Shown: positions 7,942 to 16,130, counted from the stretch's first letter. The stretch: DNA of 41,622 nucleotides from Verrucomicrobiota bacterium (GCA_947471035.1 CANIWJ010000021.1:1-41622), one strand, 5' to 3'. The notes: a model not told the origin generated them from the sequence alone. Made by a program: numbers and translations.

Positions 7942-8847
7942 ATGTCACTTCCCGATTTCAACCTACTGGTCACCCTGGACGCACTTTTGGCGGAAGGCAG
8001 CGTGGCGCGAGCGGCCCAACGATTACGGCTGAGCCCGTCGGCAATGAGCCGGGCGCTGGCGCGCTTGCGCGAGACAACGGGTGATCCGCTCTTGGTGAGG
8101 GCTGGGCGCGGACTGGTTCCCACCCCGAGGGCGCTGGAACTGCGCGAGCGGGTCAGCCAACTCGTCCAGGAGACGGAAGGGGTTTTACGGCCTACGGCGA
8201 AACTCGATCTGACGCGATTGGTGCGCACCTTCACGCTGCGCACCAGCGAGGGCTTTGCGGAAACCTTCGGCCCCGAACTGATCGCCCGGTTAAGCGCGGC
8301 GGCCCCCGGCGTGCGGCTGCATTTCGTACAAAAGCCCAACAAGGACAGCACGCCCCTGCGCGACGGGGCGGTTGATTTGGAAACGGGAGTGATCGAACCG
8401 ACGACCGCCCCGGAGCTGCGGACCCTGGCGCTGTTCCGCGACCGCATCATTGGCGTGGTGCGGCAGGGGCACCCGTTGCTGCGGAAAAAAATCACCTCCG
8501 CCACTTATTCCGCCGGTAAACACATTGGAGTTTCGCGGGAGGGCGTGGCGAAAGGGCCAATCGATGAAACGCTGGAGACGCTCGGGCTGAACCGGAAAAT
8601 TGGCGTGATTGTCGGCGGCTTTGCAACGGCCTTGGCCCTGGCACGGGCCTCGGACCTGATCGCCAGTGTGCCCGAACGCCATACGAGCGGCCTGCGTGTT
8701 GGCATGGAGAGTTTCGCCCTGCCAGTGCCTACGGCGGAGTTCACCGTGTCGTTACTCTGGCACCCCCGGCTGGATGCCGACCAAGCCCACCGCTGGCTGC
8801 GCGGTCTGGTCCGGGATGTCTGTGAGGCGATCGGGCAGGGCGGTTAA
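7942..8847 (+). CDS. LysR-family transcriptional regulator
   Basis: A 301-residue LysR-type protein: an N-terminal winged helix-turn-helix (residues about 4-62, DFNLLVTLDALLAEGSVARAA...LSPSAMSRAL) followed by the periplasmic-binding-like effector domain (about 90-295). Its length is normal. It is divergently transcribed from the MFS transporter with a 105-bp shared promoter, the classic arrangement in which the LysR protein activates the exporter in response to its substrate. The effector is unknown. The pair resembles LysR-MFS pairs widespread in Proteobacteria, so it may have been acquired together. Confidence 0.92.
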   Translation: MSLPDFNLLVTLDALLAEGSVARAAQRLRLSPSAMSRALARLRETTGDPLLVRAGRGLVPTPRALELRERVSQLVQETEGVLRPTAKLDLTRLVRTFTLRTSEGFAETFGPELIARLSAAAPGVRLHFVQKPNKDSTPLRDGAVDLETGVIEPTTAPELRTLALFRDRIIGVVRQGHPLLRKKITSATYSAGKHIGVSREGVAKGPIDETLETLGLNRKIGVIVGGFATALALARASDLIASVPERHTSGLRVGMESFALPVPTAEFTVSLLWHPRLDADQAHRWLRGLVRDVCEAIGQGG

Positions 8848-8849
8848 GC

Positions 8850-9069
8850 GTTCTCTTAAGGCCTTGTGTATCGACTTGTTGGCGGCCGGCGCGTCGCTGT
8901 GTTTAAACTCAAAGCCGAAGCGTTTACCGCGAATGATCAGCATCAAATCCAGCTCCGCGCCGCCGTGGGTTTCCAGTAATAGGTCGAACGCGACCGGGTC
9001 GCCGTCACCAGCTGCTCAATCACAAATCCCTCCCACGAGGCGCCCACCACGGCACTCTTTTTTACCTCC
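8850..9069 (-). pseudogene. DUF4143 ATPase C-terminal remnant, frameshifted
   Basis: On the minus strand one frame encodes VVGASWEGFVIEQLV (about 9065-9015). After a frame change near 8975-8990 another encodes THGGAELDLMLIIRGKRFGF and FKHSDAPAANKSIHKALRE (about 8980-8852). Together these are the conserved end of AAA-DUF4143 proteins (GASWEGF...HGGAELDL...GFEFK). The ATPase part, the last residues and the correct frame are all missing, so this is a decayed fragment. It abuts the LysR stop on one side and the hipBST promoter on the other. Confidence 0.6.
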
Positions 9070-9081
9070 TTGGCAGTAAAA
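9060..9081. promoter_or_regulatory. Inverted repeat TTTTAC-N10-GTAAAA
   Basis: TTTTAC (9060-9065) and GTAAAA (9076-9081) are exact reverse complements. The right half is preceded by GGC as GGCAGTAAA, which recurs immediately before hipB (9213-9221). It is a candidate distal HipB operator. Confidence 0.35.
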
Positions 9082-9124
9082 TTGACGTGATTAATGGCCT
9101 GCTCTTGGATTATTGGGCGTTTCT

Positions 9125-9197
9125 AGTAAAAACACCCTTATGGCGGTAATATTCAGTGTGAATCGATGTTGCCTTGTCCACTCTTGGTGTTTTTACT
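9125..9197. promoter_or_regulatory. 12-bp inverted repeat, probable HipB operator pair
   Basis: AGTAAAAACACC (9125-9136) and its exact reverse complement GGTGTTTTTACT (9186-9197) lie 49 bases apart directly upstream of hipB. A further AGTAAA half-site at 9216-9221 overlaps the hipB start and pairs with TTTACT at 9192-9197. HipB-type antitoxins repress their own operon from several palindromes, and the spacing would allow looping. The repeats are seen; binding by HipB is inferred. Confidence 0.5.
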
Positions 9198-9220
9198 CCG
9201 AATTGCCGTTAAGGCAGTAA

Positions 9221-9487
9221 ATGGAATCGTTGGCACAACTTATTCTCACTCACCGTAAGAAGGCCGAGCTGACTCAACCGCAGCTTGCGAAGCTGGCAGG
9301 CGTGGGGAAGACCGTCGTTTGGGATTTGGAACACGGCAAGGAATCGGTGCAGTGGGACACGCTGCAAAAAATCCTGCATGTGCTTAACATCACGGTCGAA
9401 TGGCGAAGCCCCCTGCTGCAACGCATCGCAGCCAAGGCGACAACCGAGGCAAGCGTACCTGCTACGACCGAATCCCCCAAGGGCTGA
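9221..9487 (+). CDS. hipB: HipB-like antitoxin, DNA-binding repressor
   Basis: An 88-residue XRE-type helix-turn-helix protein (LTQPQLAKLAGVGKTVVWDLE, about residues 18-40). It ends with a short flexible tail rich in Ala, Thr and Pro. It is the first gene of a three-gene operon whose next members are a lone HipA N-terminal domain and a HipA-like kinase, the order of the HipBST toxin-antitoxin system described from enteropathogenic E. coli. HipB is expected to dimerise, bind the inverted repeats upstream and hold the kinase complex on DNA. The ATG at 9221 overlaps a half-site, so repressor binding could also block initiation. Confidence 0.88.
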   Translation: MESLAQLILTHRKKAELTQPQLAKLAGVGKTVVWDLEHGKESVQWDTLQKILHVLNITVEWRSPLLQRIAAKATTEASVPATTESPKG

Positions 9488-9493
9488 ATCATC

Positions 9494-9802
9494 ATGAGAA
9501 CAGCCCGCGTTTTTCAGCAGGACCAATTCGCTGGGATTTTGGAGTCCGTCGGAGACGGTTCCTTTCGGTTCACCTACGCTCCCGGATTTCGCGGCGAGCC
9601 GGTGTCGCTCACCATGCCGACGACTCAACGGATCTGGGCGTTTCCTCAGTTCCCGCCACCGTTCGAAGGGTTGCTGCCGGAGGGTGGTCAACTCGACGCA
9701 CTCCTGCGGCATCGCAAGTTGGATCGGCATGATTTTTTTGGGCAGTTGCTCGCGGTCGGTCACGATGTCGTTGGGTCGTTGCGAATCGAGGAGGCGGCAT
9801 GA
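9494..9802 (+). CDS. hipS: HipS-like antitoxin, free HipA N-terminal domain
   Basis: A 102-residue protein equivalent to the N-terminal subdomain of HipA (PPFEGLLPEG at residues 55-64), encoded as a separate gene. In the known HipBST system this small protein, not HipB, neutralises the kinase. As I recall it, a tryptophan next to the LPEG motif inserts near the active site. Here LPEG is followed by Gly65 rather than Trp; a Trp is present at position 48 instead. The gene starts 6 bases after hipB and overlaps hipT by ATGA (9799-9802), so the three are one coupled operon. Confidence 0.85.
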   Translation: MRTARVFQQDQFAGILESVGDGSFRFTYAPGFRGEPVSLTMPTTQRIWAFPQFPPPFEGLLPEGGQLDALLRHRKLDRHDFFGQLLAVGHDVVGSLRIEEAA

Positions 9803-10728
9803 GGTGCCTGATCACCAACGCAGAGTGGGCGGGGACGGGTTCCTATTCACCGGAGGGCTTGCGCCTGTTGGACCGCCGGCTGCAATCGCTCGCACCGTTG
9901 CCCTTCACGCGCGAGCAGTTGATTGAGGAGGCTGCCGCGCGCGCCGTGAAAATGTCCATCCAGGGCATGCAGCCCAAAGTCAGCGCCGTGTTGCACGTGA
10001 GCGAGGGCCGGATGGAGATCGTCGACACGGGTGGCCGCTATATCGTGAAGCCGCCGCACCTGGTGTATTCGGAGCTGCCTGAGAACGAAGCGGTGACGAT
10101 GTCGTTAGCGGCTACCTTAGGCATCGAGATTCCTGTGCACGGATTACTCCTTAATGCCGATGGCACTCGGTCGTATTTTATCCGTCGTTTTGATCGCGTG
10201 GGCAGGGACAGGCAACCGGTGGAGGACTTCGCGCAGTTGAGCGGTGCCAGCCGCGACACGAAGTATGATTCCAGTACGGAGCGCTTGATCGAGATCATCG
10301 ACCGCTTTTGCACTTTTCCGGCACTGGAGCGTATCAATTTTTTCGAGCGTCTGCTCTTTTCTTTCCTGACTGGCAACGAGGACATGCACCTCAAGAATTG
10401 GTCGCTGGTCACCCGCGACGACAAGGTGGAGCTATCTCCTGCCTATGACCTGCTTAATAGCACCATTCCCAATCCGAGAAGTCGGGAGGAACTCGCGTTG
10501 CCGCTCAACGGGAAGAAATCCAATTTGAGGGCCAATGATTTCTGGCGCTACCTTGCGGTCGAGCGACTCGGGTTATCGCCCGCCGTGATCGAGCAGACGA
10601 AAACCAAGTTCGTCCTGGCCTGCCGTGATTGGCCTGAGCGCCTTGATTCCAGTTTTCTCTCCGATGCGATGAAAACGCGTTACCGGGAGTTGTCCGCTGA
10701 GCGGCGCGATCGGCTTGGGTTGAAATGA
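9799..10728 (+). CDS. hipT: HipT-like serine/threonine kinase toxin
   Basis: A 309-residue HipA-type kinase lacking the N-terminal subdomain, as in HipT. Visible are the Gly-rich loop with a candidate autophosphorylation serine (Ser53 in KMSIQGMQPK), the ATP-binding lysine (YIVKPP, Lys84), the catalytic loop GNEDMHLKN (Asp195, His197, Asn200) and the metal-binding Asp217 in AYDLLN. All kinase residues look intact, so it should be active. Known HipA relatives phosphorylate aminoacyl-tRNA synthetases (GltX for HipA, TrpS for HipT) and stop growth; the target here is unknown. The loop reads SIQ where E. coli HipT, as I recall it, has SIS, giving one rather than two phosphosites. Confidence 0.88.
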   Translation: MRCLITNAEWAGTGSYSPEGLRLLDRRLQSLAPLPFTREQLIEEAAARAVKMSIQGMQPKVSAVLHVSEGRMEIVDTGGRYIVKPPHLVYSELPENEAVTMSLAATLGIEIPVHGLLLNADGTRSYFIRRFDRVGRDRQPVEDFAQLSGASRDTKYDSSTERLIEIIDRFCTFPALERINFFERLLFSFLTGNEDMHLKNWSLVTRDDKVELSPAYDLLNSTIPNPRSREELALPLNGKKSNLRANDFWRYLAVERLGLSPAVIEQTKTKFVLACRDWPERLDSSFLSDAMKTRYRELSAERRDRLGLK

Positions 10729-10800
10729 AACGCGCAATGATAGCACCTTGGGACGCCGTCGTTTCGATTAAGTGGCGGGGGCACGCAGTGGGGGAAGCGA

Positions 10801-11208
10801 TTGGCGGCGGCTTTGCCCCATCGACTCCCGCAGTCGAACAACTCCCTCACGCCGCAGGAAAAGGCGCTGGCGTTTGTGCATGGCCTGCTGGGCGAGGCGC
10901 GCAAGCTCACGCACGTCGCCTATTTCCGGCGCGATCCGCTGGTGCCGGAACTGCTGGGCATCCGCCGGGTGCCCAGCCAGTCCACGCTCTCGCGGTTCTT
11001 CGCCGGGTTTGGTTCGGCGGGTGCCAACCTGTCGTGTTTCCGGCCGTTGTGGCGATGGGCGATGCAGCGGCTGCCGTCGCGTAAGGAGGGTTACGCGCTG
11101 GATCTGGACTCGACCCGGTTGCTCCACGAGGACGGCCACCAGGAAGGGGTTAAAACCGGTTACACGCGCACGGGCCTTAAGCCCTGCCTGCATCCCTTGC
11201 TGGCGGTG
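10801..11208 (+). pseudogene. IS1380-type transposase, 3' part missing
   Basis: The N-terminal ~135 residues of an IS1380/IS4-like DDE transposase are present: TPQEKALAFVHGLLGEARKL, the partner region FRRDPLVPELLGIRRVPSQS and the first catalytic block LDLDSTRLLHEDGHQEG with its Asp. After HPLLAV at about 11208 the similarity stops and the frame continues into unrelated sequence up to 11301. The second Asp and the Glu are absent, so it is inactive. No ATG is present in frame at a suitable position; TTG 10801 is the first possible start. It marks a past insertion beside hipBST. Confidence 0.7.
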
Positions 11209-11269
11209 AGGGGAGGGCGCGCTGGTGACAGCGCGTCCTTAAGACCTTGCCCCAGCTTGACGGGTCTTT

Positions 11270-11370
11270 CTAATTCGAGACGTGGCGGCATTCGTATGTG
11301 ATAATTTCGACGACGCCTACGATACCTCCGGTTTTGAGTGAATCAGGGAAATCGACGTCGGCGCGGATGC
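11270..11370 (-). pseudogene. ASCH-domain-like protein remnant
   Basis: The minus strand encodes about 30 codons ending in TAG at 11270-11272, with FPDSLKTGGIVGVVEIITY. The GGIVGVVEI stretch resembles the core of small ASCH-domain (RNA-binding fold) proteins. No start or remaining domain is present. It lies between the broken transposase and hcp. Confidence 0.35.
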
Positions 11371-11383
11371 TCAACGCGAGTAT

Positions 11384-13075
11384 TTAGTTAGCGAGAGCGA
11401 CGTCGCATTCGTTGGCGGGGGTGGCGCGGCCAACCATCGTAACGAGGTCGTTTTCTACTGTGTCGATACCCGTAATCCCAAAAGTATCGATCAGTATCTG
11501 GGCGACGTTTGGCGAGAGAAATGCGGGCAACGTCGGGCCGAGGTGGATGTTTTTAACTCCCAGGTGTAGCAGTGCCAAGAGGACAATCACCGCCTTTTGC
11601 TCGTACCAGGCTATGTTATAGGCGATTGGCAGGTCATTGATGTCCTTTAATCCCAGCACCTCTTTGAGTTTAAGGGCGATTACGGCCAGCGAGTAGGAGT
11701 CGTTACACTGCCCGGCATCGAGTACGCGTGGTATGCCGTTGATGGGGGCAAGCGGGAGTTTGTTGTAGCGGAATTTTGCGCACCCGGCGGTGAGGATCAC
11801 CGTGTCCGACGGTAGTTCCGTGGCAAAATCAGTGTAATAGGAGCGCGATTTCATTCGCCCGTCACAACCTGCCATGACCACAAACTTGCGGATCGCGCCG
11901 GTTTTGATGGCTTCAAGGATCGGGCCCGCCAGTTGCATCACCTGATGATGGGCGAAGCCGCCGGTGATGCTGCCGGTTTCGATCTCTGTGGGAGCGGCGA
12001 GTTGTTTCGCTTGGGCGATGAGCACGGAAAAGTCCTTGATGTCGGCCAACTGGGCCCGCTCGGGAATGTGCGGACAGCCGTCATAGCCGACCGCCCCGGT
12101 GGTATAAAGCCGGTCTGCATAACTCGCCCGGGGCGGCACCAAACAATTGGTTGTGAGCAGAATTGGCCCGTTAAACGATTCAAACTCTTTATCCTGAAGC
12201 CACCAAGCGTTGCCATAATTGCCGGCGAAATGCGGAAATTTTTTAAACGCTGGGTAGTAGTGAGCCGGCAGCATTTCTCCGTGGGTGTAGATATCAACCC
12301 CGGAGTCGCGGCTTTGCTCCAACAATTCGTGCAGGTCACGTAAGTCATGGCCACTGACCAAAATGGCGGGGTTTTTACGCACCCCGATATTCACCGTGGT
12401 GATCTCAGGATTGCCGTAGGTGCTGGTGTTGGCGTTGTCGAGTAGGGCCATCGCGGTGACCCCGTGTCGACCGCATTCCAACACAATCGCGAGCAAGTCT
12501 TGCGTCAGCAGGGCGTCGTCTGTGGTCGCTGCCAGGCCACGGTGCATAAACTCAACTACTTCGTCATTCCCGTGACCGAGGTTACGGGCGTGTTCGAGAT
12601 ACGCAGCGGCTCCTTTGAGCCCGTAAATCAACAGTTCACGCAAGGAGCGCAGATCGACATCGGTGGTGGTCAACACCCCGACAGCGGGGGCCAAGGCGCG
12701 TAGAGCGGCGTCATCGGCAGGCTTGAAGGTGGCGGCCAGCGGCAAGGGCGAGGGTAGGCCGACATCGGCACCGTGGCGGGCTAGCATCGTCTCGCGCAGG
12801 GCAATGCCGCGATGAATCTGAGCTAAGGTACGAGGCTCGTCCCAGTTGGCGTTGGTGATACTCATGAACAGCGAGTCTACGACGTAAATATCGGCTTCCT
12901 TGGTGCTGAAGCCCTGTCGGCGCAGCGCGGTCGCCATCAGCGACACGCCTTTGCTGGTGAACACCAGCAGATCGAGTAACGCCGCCAGTTCCGGGGTCTT
13001 CCCGCAGGTACCGCGAATGCGGCAACCCTCACCTTTGGCAGCTTCTTGGCATTGATAGCAAAACATGGAGGACAT
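11384..13075 (-). CDS. hcp: Hybrid-cluster protein (hydroxylamine/NO reductase)
   Basis: Hcp (prismane protein) reduces hydroxylamine in vitro and is a high-affinity NO reductase in anaerobes. The 563-residue length is typical. The N-terminal Cys6-X2-Cys9-X8-Cys18-X5-Cys24 motif is the class I type that carries a [4Fe-4S] cluster. Candidate ligands of the hybrid cluster are visible: [45 protein letters not shown] and YEQKAV. No Hcr reductase follows. It is transcribed leftward alone. The upstream region carries a 23-nt motif shared with the napD promoter, so it is probably controlled with nitrate respiration or by NO. Confidence 0.95.
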   Translation of the reverse strand: MSSMFCYQCQEAAKGEGCRIRGTCGKTPELAALLDLLVFTSKGVSLMATALRRQGFSTKEADIYVVDSLFMSITNANWDEPRTLAQIHRGIALRETMLARHGADVGLPSPLPLAATFKPADDAALRALAPAVGVLTTTDVDLRSLRELLIYGLKGAAAYLEHARNLGHGNDEVVEFMHRGLAATTDDALLTQDLLAIVLECGRHGVTAMALLDNANTSTYGNPEITTVNIGVRKNPAILVSGHDLRDLHELLEQSRDSGVDIYTHGEMLPAHYYPAFKKFPHFAGNYGNAWWLQDKEFESFNGPILLTTNCLVPPRASYADRLYTTGAVGYDGCPHIPERAQLADIKDFSVLIAQAKQLAAPTEIETGSITGGFAHHQVMQLAGPILEAIKTGAIRKFVVMAGCDGRMKSRSYYTDFATELPSDTVILTAGCAKFRYNKLPLAPINGIPRVLDAGQCNDSYSLAVIALKLKEVLGLKDINDLPIAYNIAWYEQKAVIVLLALLHLGVKNIHLGPTLPAFLSPNVAQILIDTFGITGIDTVENDLVTMVGRATPANECDVALAN

Positions 13076-13430
13076 GGGACGACCTAAAAATGAAACAAAG
13101 CGGAAAACAAGACATTTTATTCAGTATATGCTCAATTGAGTTTCCCCTTGCTCTCGTTTGGTGGCTCACCGCGATTCAGTTACGGACTGTCCCCACCTTG
13201 GGCTGGTTTTACCACGGGCGAGTAGGTCAGCGGCCGGCTAGCGGCAAAGCGCTCGGTGATCAGGACCTCAGGCGAAGCGGCCGAGGAGAACTGCTGTCTC
13301 CGAGCATGCTAGCCGCCCTACGAAATTGGATTAGTTGGAGGAATAACGTAAACATGGCAAATTTTCATAGAAACAGACTCCCGCATTAATCGTTGTTGCG
13401 TAGTCTAGGTTGTGCCGGTTTCGGATAATC
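13076..13430. other. Divergent intergenic region, hcp to marR
   Basis: These 355 bases hold the shared motif at 13109-13131. A minimal frame with a strong Shine-Dalgarno sequence (GGAGGA at 13337-13342) before ATG 13354, encoding 11 residues and ending at TAA 13389, is the only other candidate. It may be a leader peptide or the cut start of a lost gene. The middle part (about 13150-13330) shows nothing I can name. Confidence 0.35.
13109..13131. promoter_or_regulatory. Motif shared with napD promoter, upstream of hcp
   Basis: The plus strand reads AAGACATTTTATTC directly followed by AGTATATGC, 34-56 bases before the hcp start. The napD promoter has AAGACATTCTGTTC then TTG then AGTATATGC at 23971-23996. 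Orientation relative to the leftward gene is the same and the distance similar. A perfect CTCAATTGAG palindrome follows at 13131-13140. The likely reader is the Rrf2 protein or an FNR-type factor. Confidence 0.5.
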
Positions 13431-13982
13431 ATGGCTCCCACCGTGGAATCTCCTGAAAACCTCACGAAGAAGGACTACGAGTTGCTGGCTGAATTCCGCT
13501 ATACCCTGCGCAAATTTCTGGGGTTTAGTGAGGTCGCAGCCACCAGTCACAAGGTCAGCGCCCAGCAATATCAAGCGCTCCTTGCCATCGAAGGATTTCC
13601 CGAACGCAATTGGGTGACCATCGGCGAACTAGCCGAGCAATTGCGCATCGCCCATCACAGTGCCGTAGGGTTGGTGGATCGTATGGAAGCGCTTCAGTTG
13701 GTGCGTCGTTCTAAATCAACCGAGGATGCCAGGCGTGTGCAGGTTACCATCACCCCGAAGGGTCTGGACGTCTTGGCGAAGCTTTATCGAATCCACCGGG
13801 AGGAACTCAAAACCATCGGCCCAAAATTGATTGGACTACTGCAAAAGGCGTCGGTGGAACTTCCTGCCAACACCTCGCCCCAAGTGCTCCCGATCGCCGC
13901 CGGCTCCAGACCAGAGATCAAGAACCGATCGGCTTCGAGCGGGAAAGCGCGCCAAACGGCCGCCGGCGGGAAAGCCCCTTGA
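13431..13982 (+). CDS. MarR-family transcriptional regulator
   Basis: A 183-residue MarR-type winged-helix repressor: dimerisation helices at both ends, recognition helix region TIGELAEQLRIAHHSAVGLVDRM and wing RRSKSTEDARRVQVTITPKG. A basic tail of about 40 residues after the usual end is low complexity (Ser, Ala, Lys, Gly). I prefer ATG 13431 to the upstream TTG 13410. A TATCGT-ACGATA palindrome just after its stop, before the HPP gene, is a candidate operator. It is divergent from hcp; whether it also regulates hcp is not shown. Confidence 0.88.
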   Translation: MAPTVESPENLTKKDYELLAEFRYTLRKFLGFSEVAATSHKVSAQQYQALLAIEGFPERNWVTIGELAEQLRIAHHSAVGLVDRMEALQLVRRSKSTEDARRVQVTITPKGLDVLAKLYRIHREELKTIGPKLIGLLQKASVELPANTSPQVLPIAAGSRPEIKNRSASSGKARQTAAGGKAP

Positions 13983-13984
13983 TA

Positions 13985-13999
13985 TATCGTAAGACGATA
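13985..13999. promoter_or_regulatory. TATCGT-N3-ACGATA palindrome, possible MarR operator
   Basis: A perfect 6-bp inverted repeat with a 3-bp centre lies 3 bases after the marR stop and 33 bases before the HPP gene start. Size and place suit a MarR-family operator controlling the downstream membrane genes. Confidence 0.4.
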
Positions 14000-14032
14000 A
14001 AAAGCTGGCCAAGCCCTCAATGAATTACCTTC

Positions 14033-14542
14033 ATGGGCGGCTTCATGTCGCCCGTCTTTCGGAAGTCTCAAATCGTTCTCGCCACCATTGGAACCGTGGT
14101 CGCGATTTCCTCGCTCTCCTATGTAGCCATAACGACGCAGTCCCTGATGCTGCTGGGTTCTTTTGGCGCCTCCGCCCTTTTGCTGTTCGCTCTGCCCGAG
14201 GCTCCGTTGTCGCAGCCTCGGGCGGTAATCATGGGACACCTCGCTGCATCGTCGATCGCCTTGGGATGCCTCGCCTGGTTCGGTCCACAATGGTGGGCCG
14301 TTGGAGTGGCCACGGGACTCGGCGTGGGCTTCATGATGATGACACGGACCGTGCACCCGCCAGCCGGGTCCAATGCGATCATCGTGTTCCTTGCAAAACC
14401 CAGCTGCGGGTTTCTCTTGGGATCCACGGTGATCGGGACACTCATCCTCGTCGTCATCGCCGTTTTATACCACCGCACGACTCGGCGGTATAACTACCCG
14501 CGCTACTATTGGCGTATCGTGCCGACGGCTATTCAGGACTGA
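14033..14542 (+). CDS. HPP-family integral membrane protein
   Basis: A 169-residue protein with four predicted membrane helices and the family's signature HPP in TRTVHPPAGSNAI (about residues 105-117). A plant and cyanobacterial member is a nitrite transporter, so a role in nitrite movement is attractive beside hcp and nap genes, though not proven. ATG 14033 is used; ATG 14045 (MSPVFRKS) is equally possible. The end carries a basic, Tyr-rich cytoplasmic tail. Confidence 0.85.
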   Translation: MGGFMSPVFRKSQIVLATIGTVVAISSLSYVAITTQSLMLLGSFGASALLLFALPEAPLSQPRAVIMGHLAASSIALGCLAWFGPQWWAVGVATGLGVGFMMMTRTVHPPAGSNAIIVFLAKPSCGFLLGSTVIGTLILVVIAVLYHRTTRRYNYPRYYWRIVPTAIQD

Positions 14543-14553
14543 ACGCATGCCCG

Positions 14554-15450
14554 ATGCTAAAGTCGCTTCAGTTGGGAAAACCCCAGTGGTGGCAGTGGCT
14601 GACAATCCTCTCACTCGACGCTCCCTTGGTCGCTCTTGCCTGGCAGGCGTTGTTTGCACGCAGTCTCAACGTGGAACTTCCCTGGCCGCAGCCGGTGCTG
14701 CTTGGTCTGGCCGTCTGGATTATCTATGCCGCCGACCGGTGGATCGAGGGCTGGCGCTTGTCACCCGAGACCGTGCTGACTCAACGTCATCAGTTCTATA
14801 TTTTATGGCGCTGGCCGGTCTTCATCGTCGGCCTGGCGGTCTTCCTCACTGGCTTGTGGCTCGCGGTCATTTGGATCCCTGGTCGCGAATGGGCCGCCAG
14901 CACCGTGTTGGCCCTACCAACCGCGGTCTATTTACTGTCGCACCAGTTCTTTCACCGTGAGTATCCGGGGCGTATACCCAAGGAACTGTGCATCGCCGCA
15001 CTCTTTGCCTTGGGCACCGCCCTGGCCCCTATCGTCCTCGCTCTGCCCGCCCGCCTGCAGTGGCAGTCCACGGGAGAGATTATCAGCAGCCGACTGGCGG
15101 CACTTTGGATACCGCTGGGACTTTTCGGGCTGCTGTGCCTGGTCAACCTGGTGCTGATTTCCGCTTGGGAAACAGAGGTCGATACGCAACACGGTCAGAC
15201 TTCGCTTGCCCTGCAGTTTTCACACCGCAGGGGACTTATTCGTTCGTTGCCCTGGTTGCTCGCATGTCTGGGCGCTGCGACTTCGGTCGGCACCCACGGC
15301 ATCGACGGGGTGGCCGGAATTTGTGCAACCCTCAGTGCCCTCCTGCTGGGTGTGCTCGACTCCCTGGAACCGCATATCGGCCGAGCAGCTGCGCGAGCCT
15401 GTGTGGATCTCACGTTGCTGACACCGGCCGTGGCGTTTTTCTGCTTATGA
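14554..15450 (+). CDS. Polytopic membrane protein, UbiA-like appearance
   Basis: A 298-residue membrane protein with about eight hydrophobic segments. An aspartate-bearing stretch YAADRWIEGWRLSPE early in the sequence and the later charged loop ETEVDTQHGQ recall the Asp-rich sites of UbiA-type prenyltransferases, but the canonical motifs are not convincing, so I leave the function open. ATG 14554 starts 12 bases after the HPP gene; the frame is open upstream but overlaps that gene. Its stop overlaps the next start (ATGA at 15447-15450), indicating one transcription unit with the methyltransferase fragment. Confidence 0.7.
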   Translation: MLKSLQLGKPQWWQWLTILSLDAPLVALAWQALFARSLNVELPWPQPVLLGLAVWIIYAADRWIEGWRLSPETVLTQRHQFYILWRWPVFIVGLAVFLTGLWLAVIWIPGREWAASTVLALPTAVYLLSHQFFHREYPGRIPKELCIAALFALGTALAPIVLALPARLQWQSTGEIISSRLAALWIPLGLFGLLCLVNLVLISAWETEVDTQHGQTSLALQFSHRRGLIRSLPWLLACLGAATSVGTHGIDGVAGICATLSALLLGVLDSLEPHIGRAAARACVDLTLLTPAVAFFCL

Positions 15451-15773
15451 CCTCGCGAGAAAAAAACTTCGACCGGCTGGCGCGTCCTTACCGGCTGCTT
15501 GAGCATATTGCCTTTGGACCGCTCCTGGAACAGGCGCGGTTCCGGCACCTTGACCGCCTGAAGGGCCGCCAAAGGATACTGCTCCTTGGCGAGGGCGATG
15601 GCCGCGTGCTGGCCCGGGTCTGTGCCCTCGCGCCTTTGGCCACGATTGATTGCCTGGATTTAAGCTCGGCGATGCTGAACCGGGCCCAAGCACGTCTTTC
15701 GCCCGCTGACCGGACGCGCGTGCGGTTTCGCCAAGAGGATGCCCGCACGGCCGACCTTGCGCCAGGCACCTAG
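15447..15773 (+). pseudogene. SAM-dependent methyltransferase, C-terminus missing
   Basis: The 108 residues hold the start of a class I methyltransferase fold: motif I (ILLLGEGDGRVL), the acidic end of strand 2 (IDCLDLSSAML) and motif near QEDAR. A family member would be 200-250 residues; this one stops just after motif III at TAG 15771. The sequence beyond is unrelated, so the gene was cut by a deletion or insertion. It is coupled to the membrane protein upstream by an ATGA overlap, suggesting that the original pair modified a lipid or quinone. Confidence 0.65.
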
Positions 15774-15884
15774 CGGGAGCAGCGCCAGCCCGCCAACCAT
15801 CAACACGGCTGCCGCCAATAGTGATTTGAAGCGTAATCGGCTAAGGTCCGCCGCCGGCGGCGCTTTTGAATGGGGAGATTCCAA
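15765..15884 (-). pseudogene. N-terminal fragment of a membrane protein
   Basis: The minus strand begins at ATG 15884 with MESPHSKAPPAADLSRLRFK followed by a hydrophobic helix (SLLAAAVLMVGGLALLPLG). After about 15765 the frame enters antisense of the methyltransferase. It looks like a real amino-terminus joined to foreign sequence at the same breakpoint that cut the methyltransferase. The family is unknown. Confidence 0.3.
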
Positions 15885-16130
15885 TCACCAGTTCGGTCGC
15901 AAACGCCCCGTCAAGAAGAGTCCGAGTCCGGATTTCGTTCATCCATTCACACTGATCCAATCATACTCAGCCGCCTAGGTCACCAGCATCGGAGTCACCA
16001 GTCCCAGAAAAATAAGGTTCAAGAATCCGATCACCATCCATCGATTCTCCATGAAACCGACCAGCCCCGGTCTGGTCGCGGAAACCTGCAGGCTCTGCTT
16101 CAGCAGGGAAGCGCCGAGGGGCCAGCACCG
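15885..16130. other. Degenerate stretch with membrane-protein remnant
   Basis: On the minus strand about 16110-15976 encodes LVGFMENRWMVIGFLNLIFL and GLVTPMLVT ending in a stop (TAG), which looks like the last helix of a membrane protein. Upstream of it the frame is not continuous. No intact gene is seen between the methyltransferase breakpoint and moaD. Confidence 0.35.

Noticed and set aside
10801-11301. Functional IS1380 transposase
   Set aside because: Only the first part of the catalytic domain is present; the last part of the frame is unrelated.
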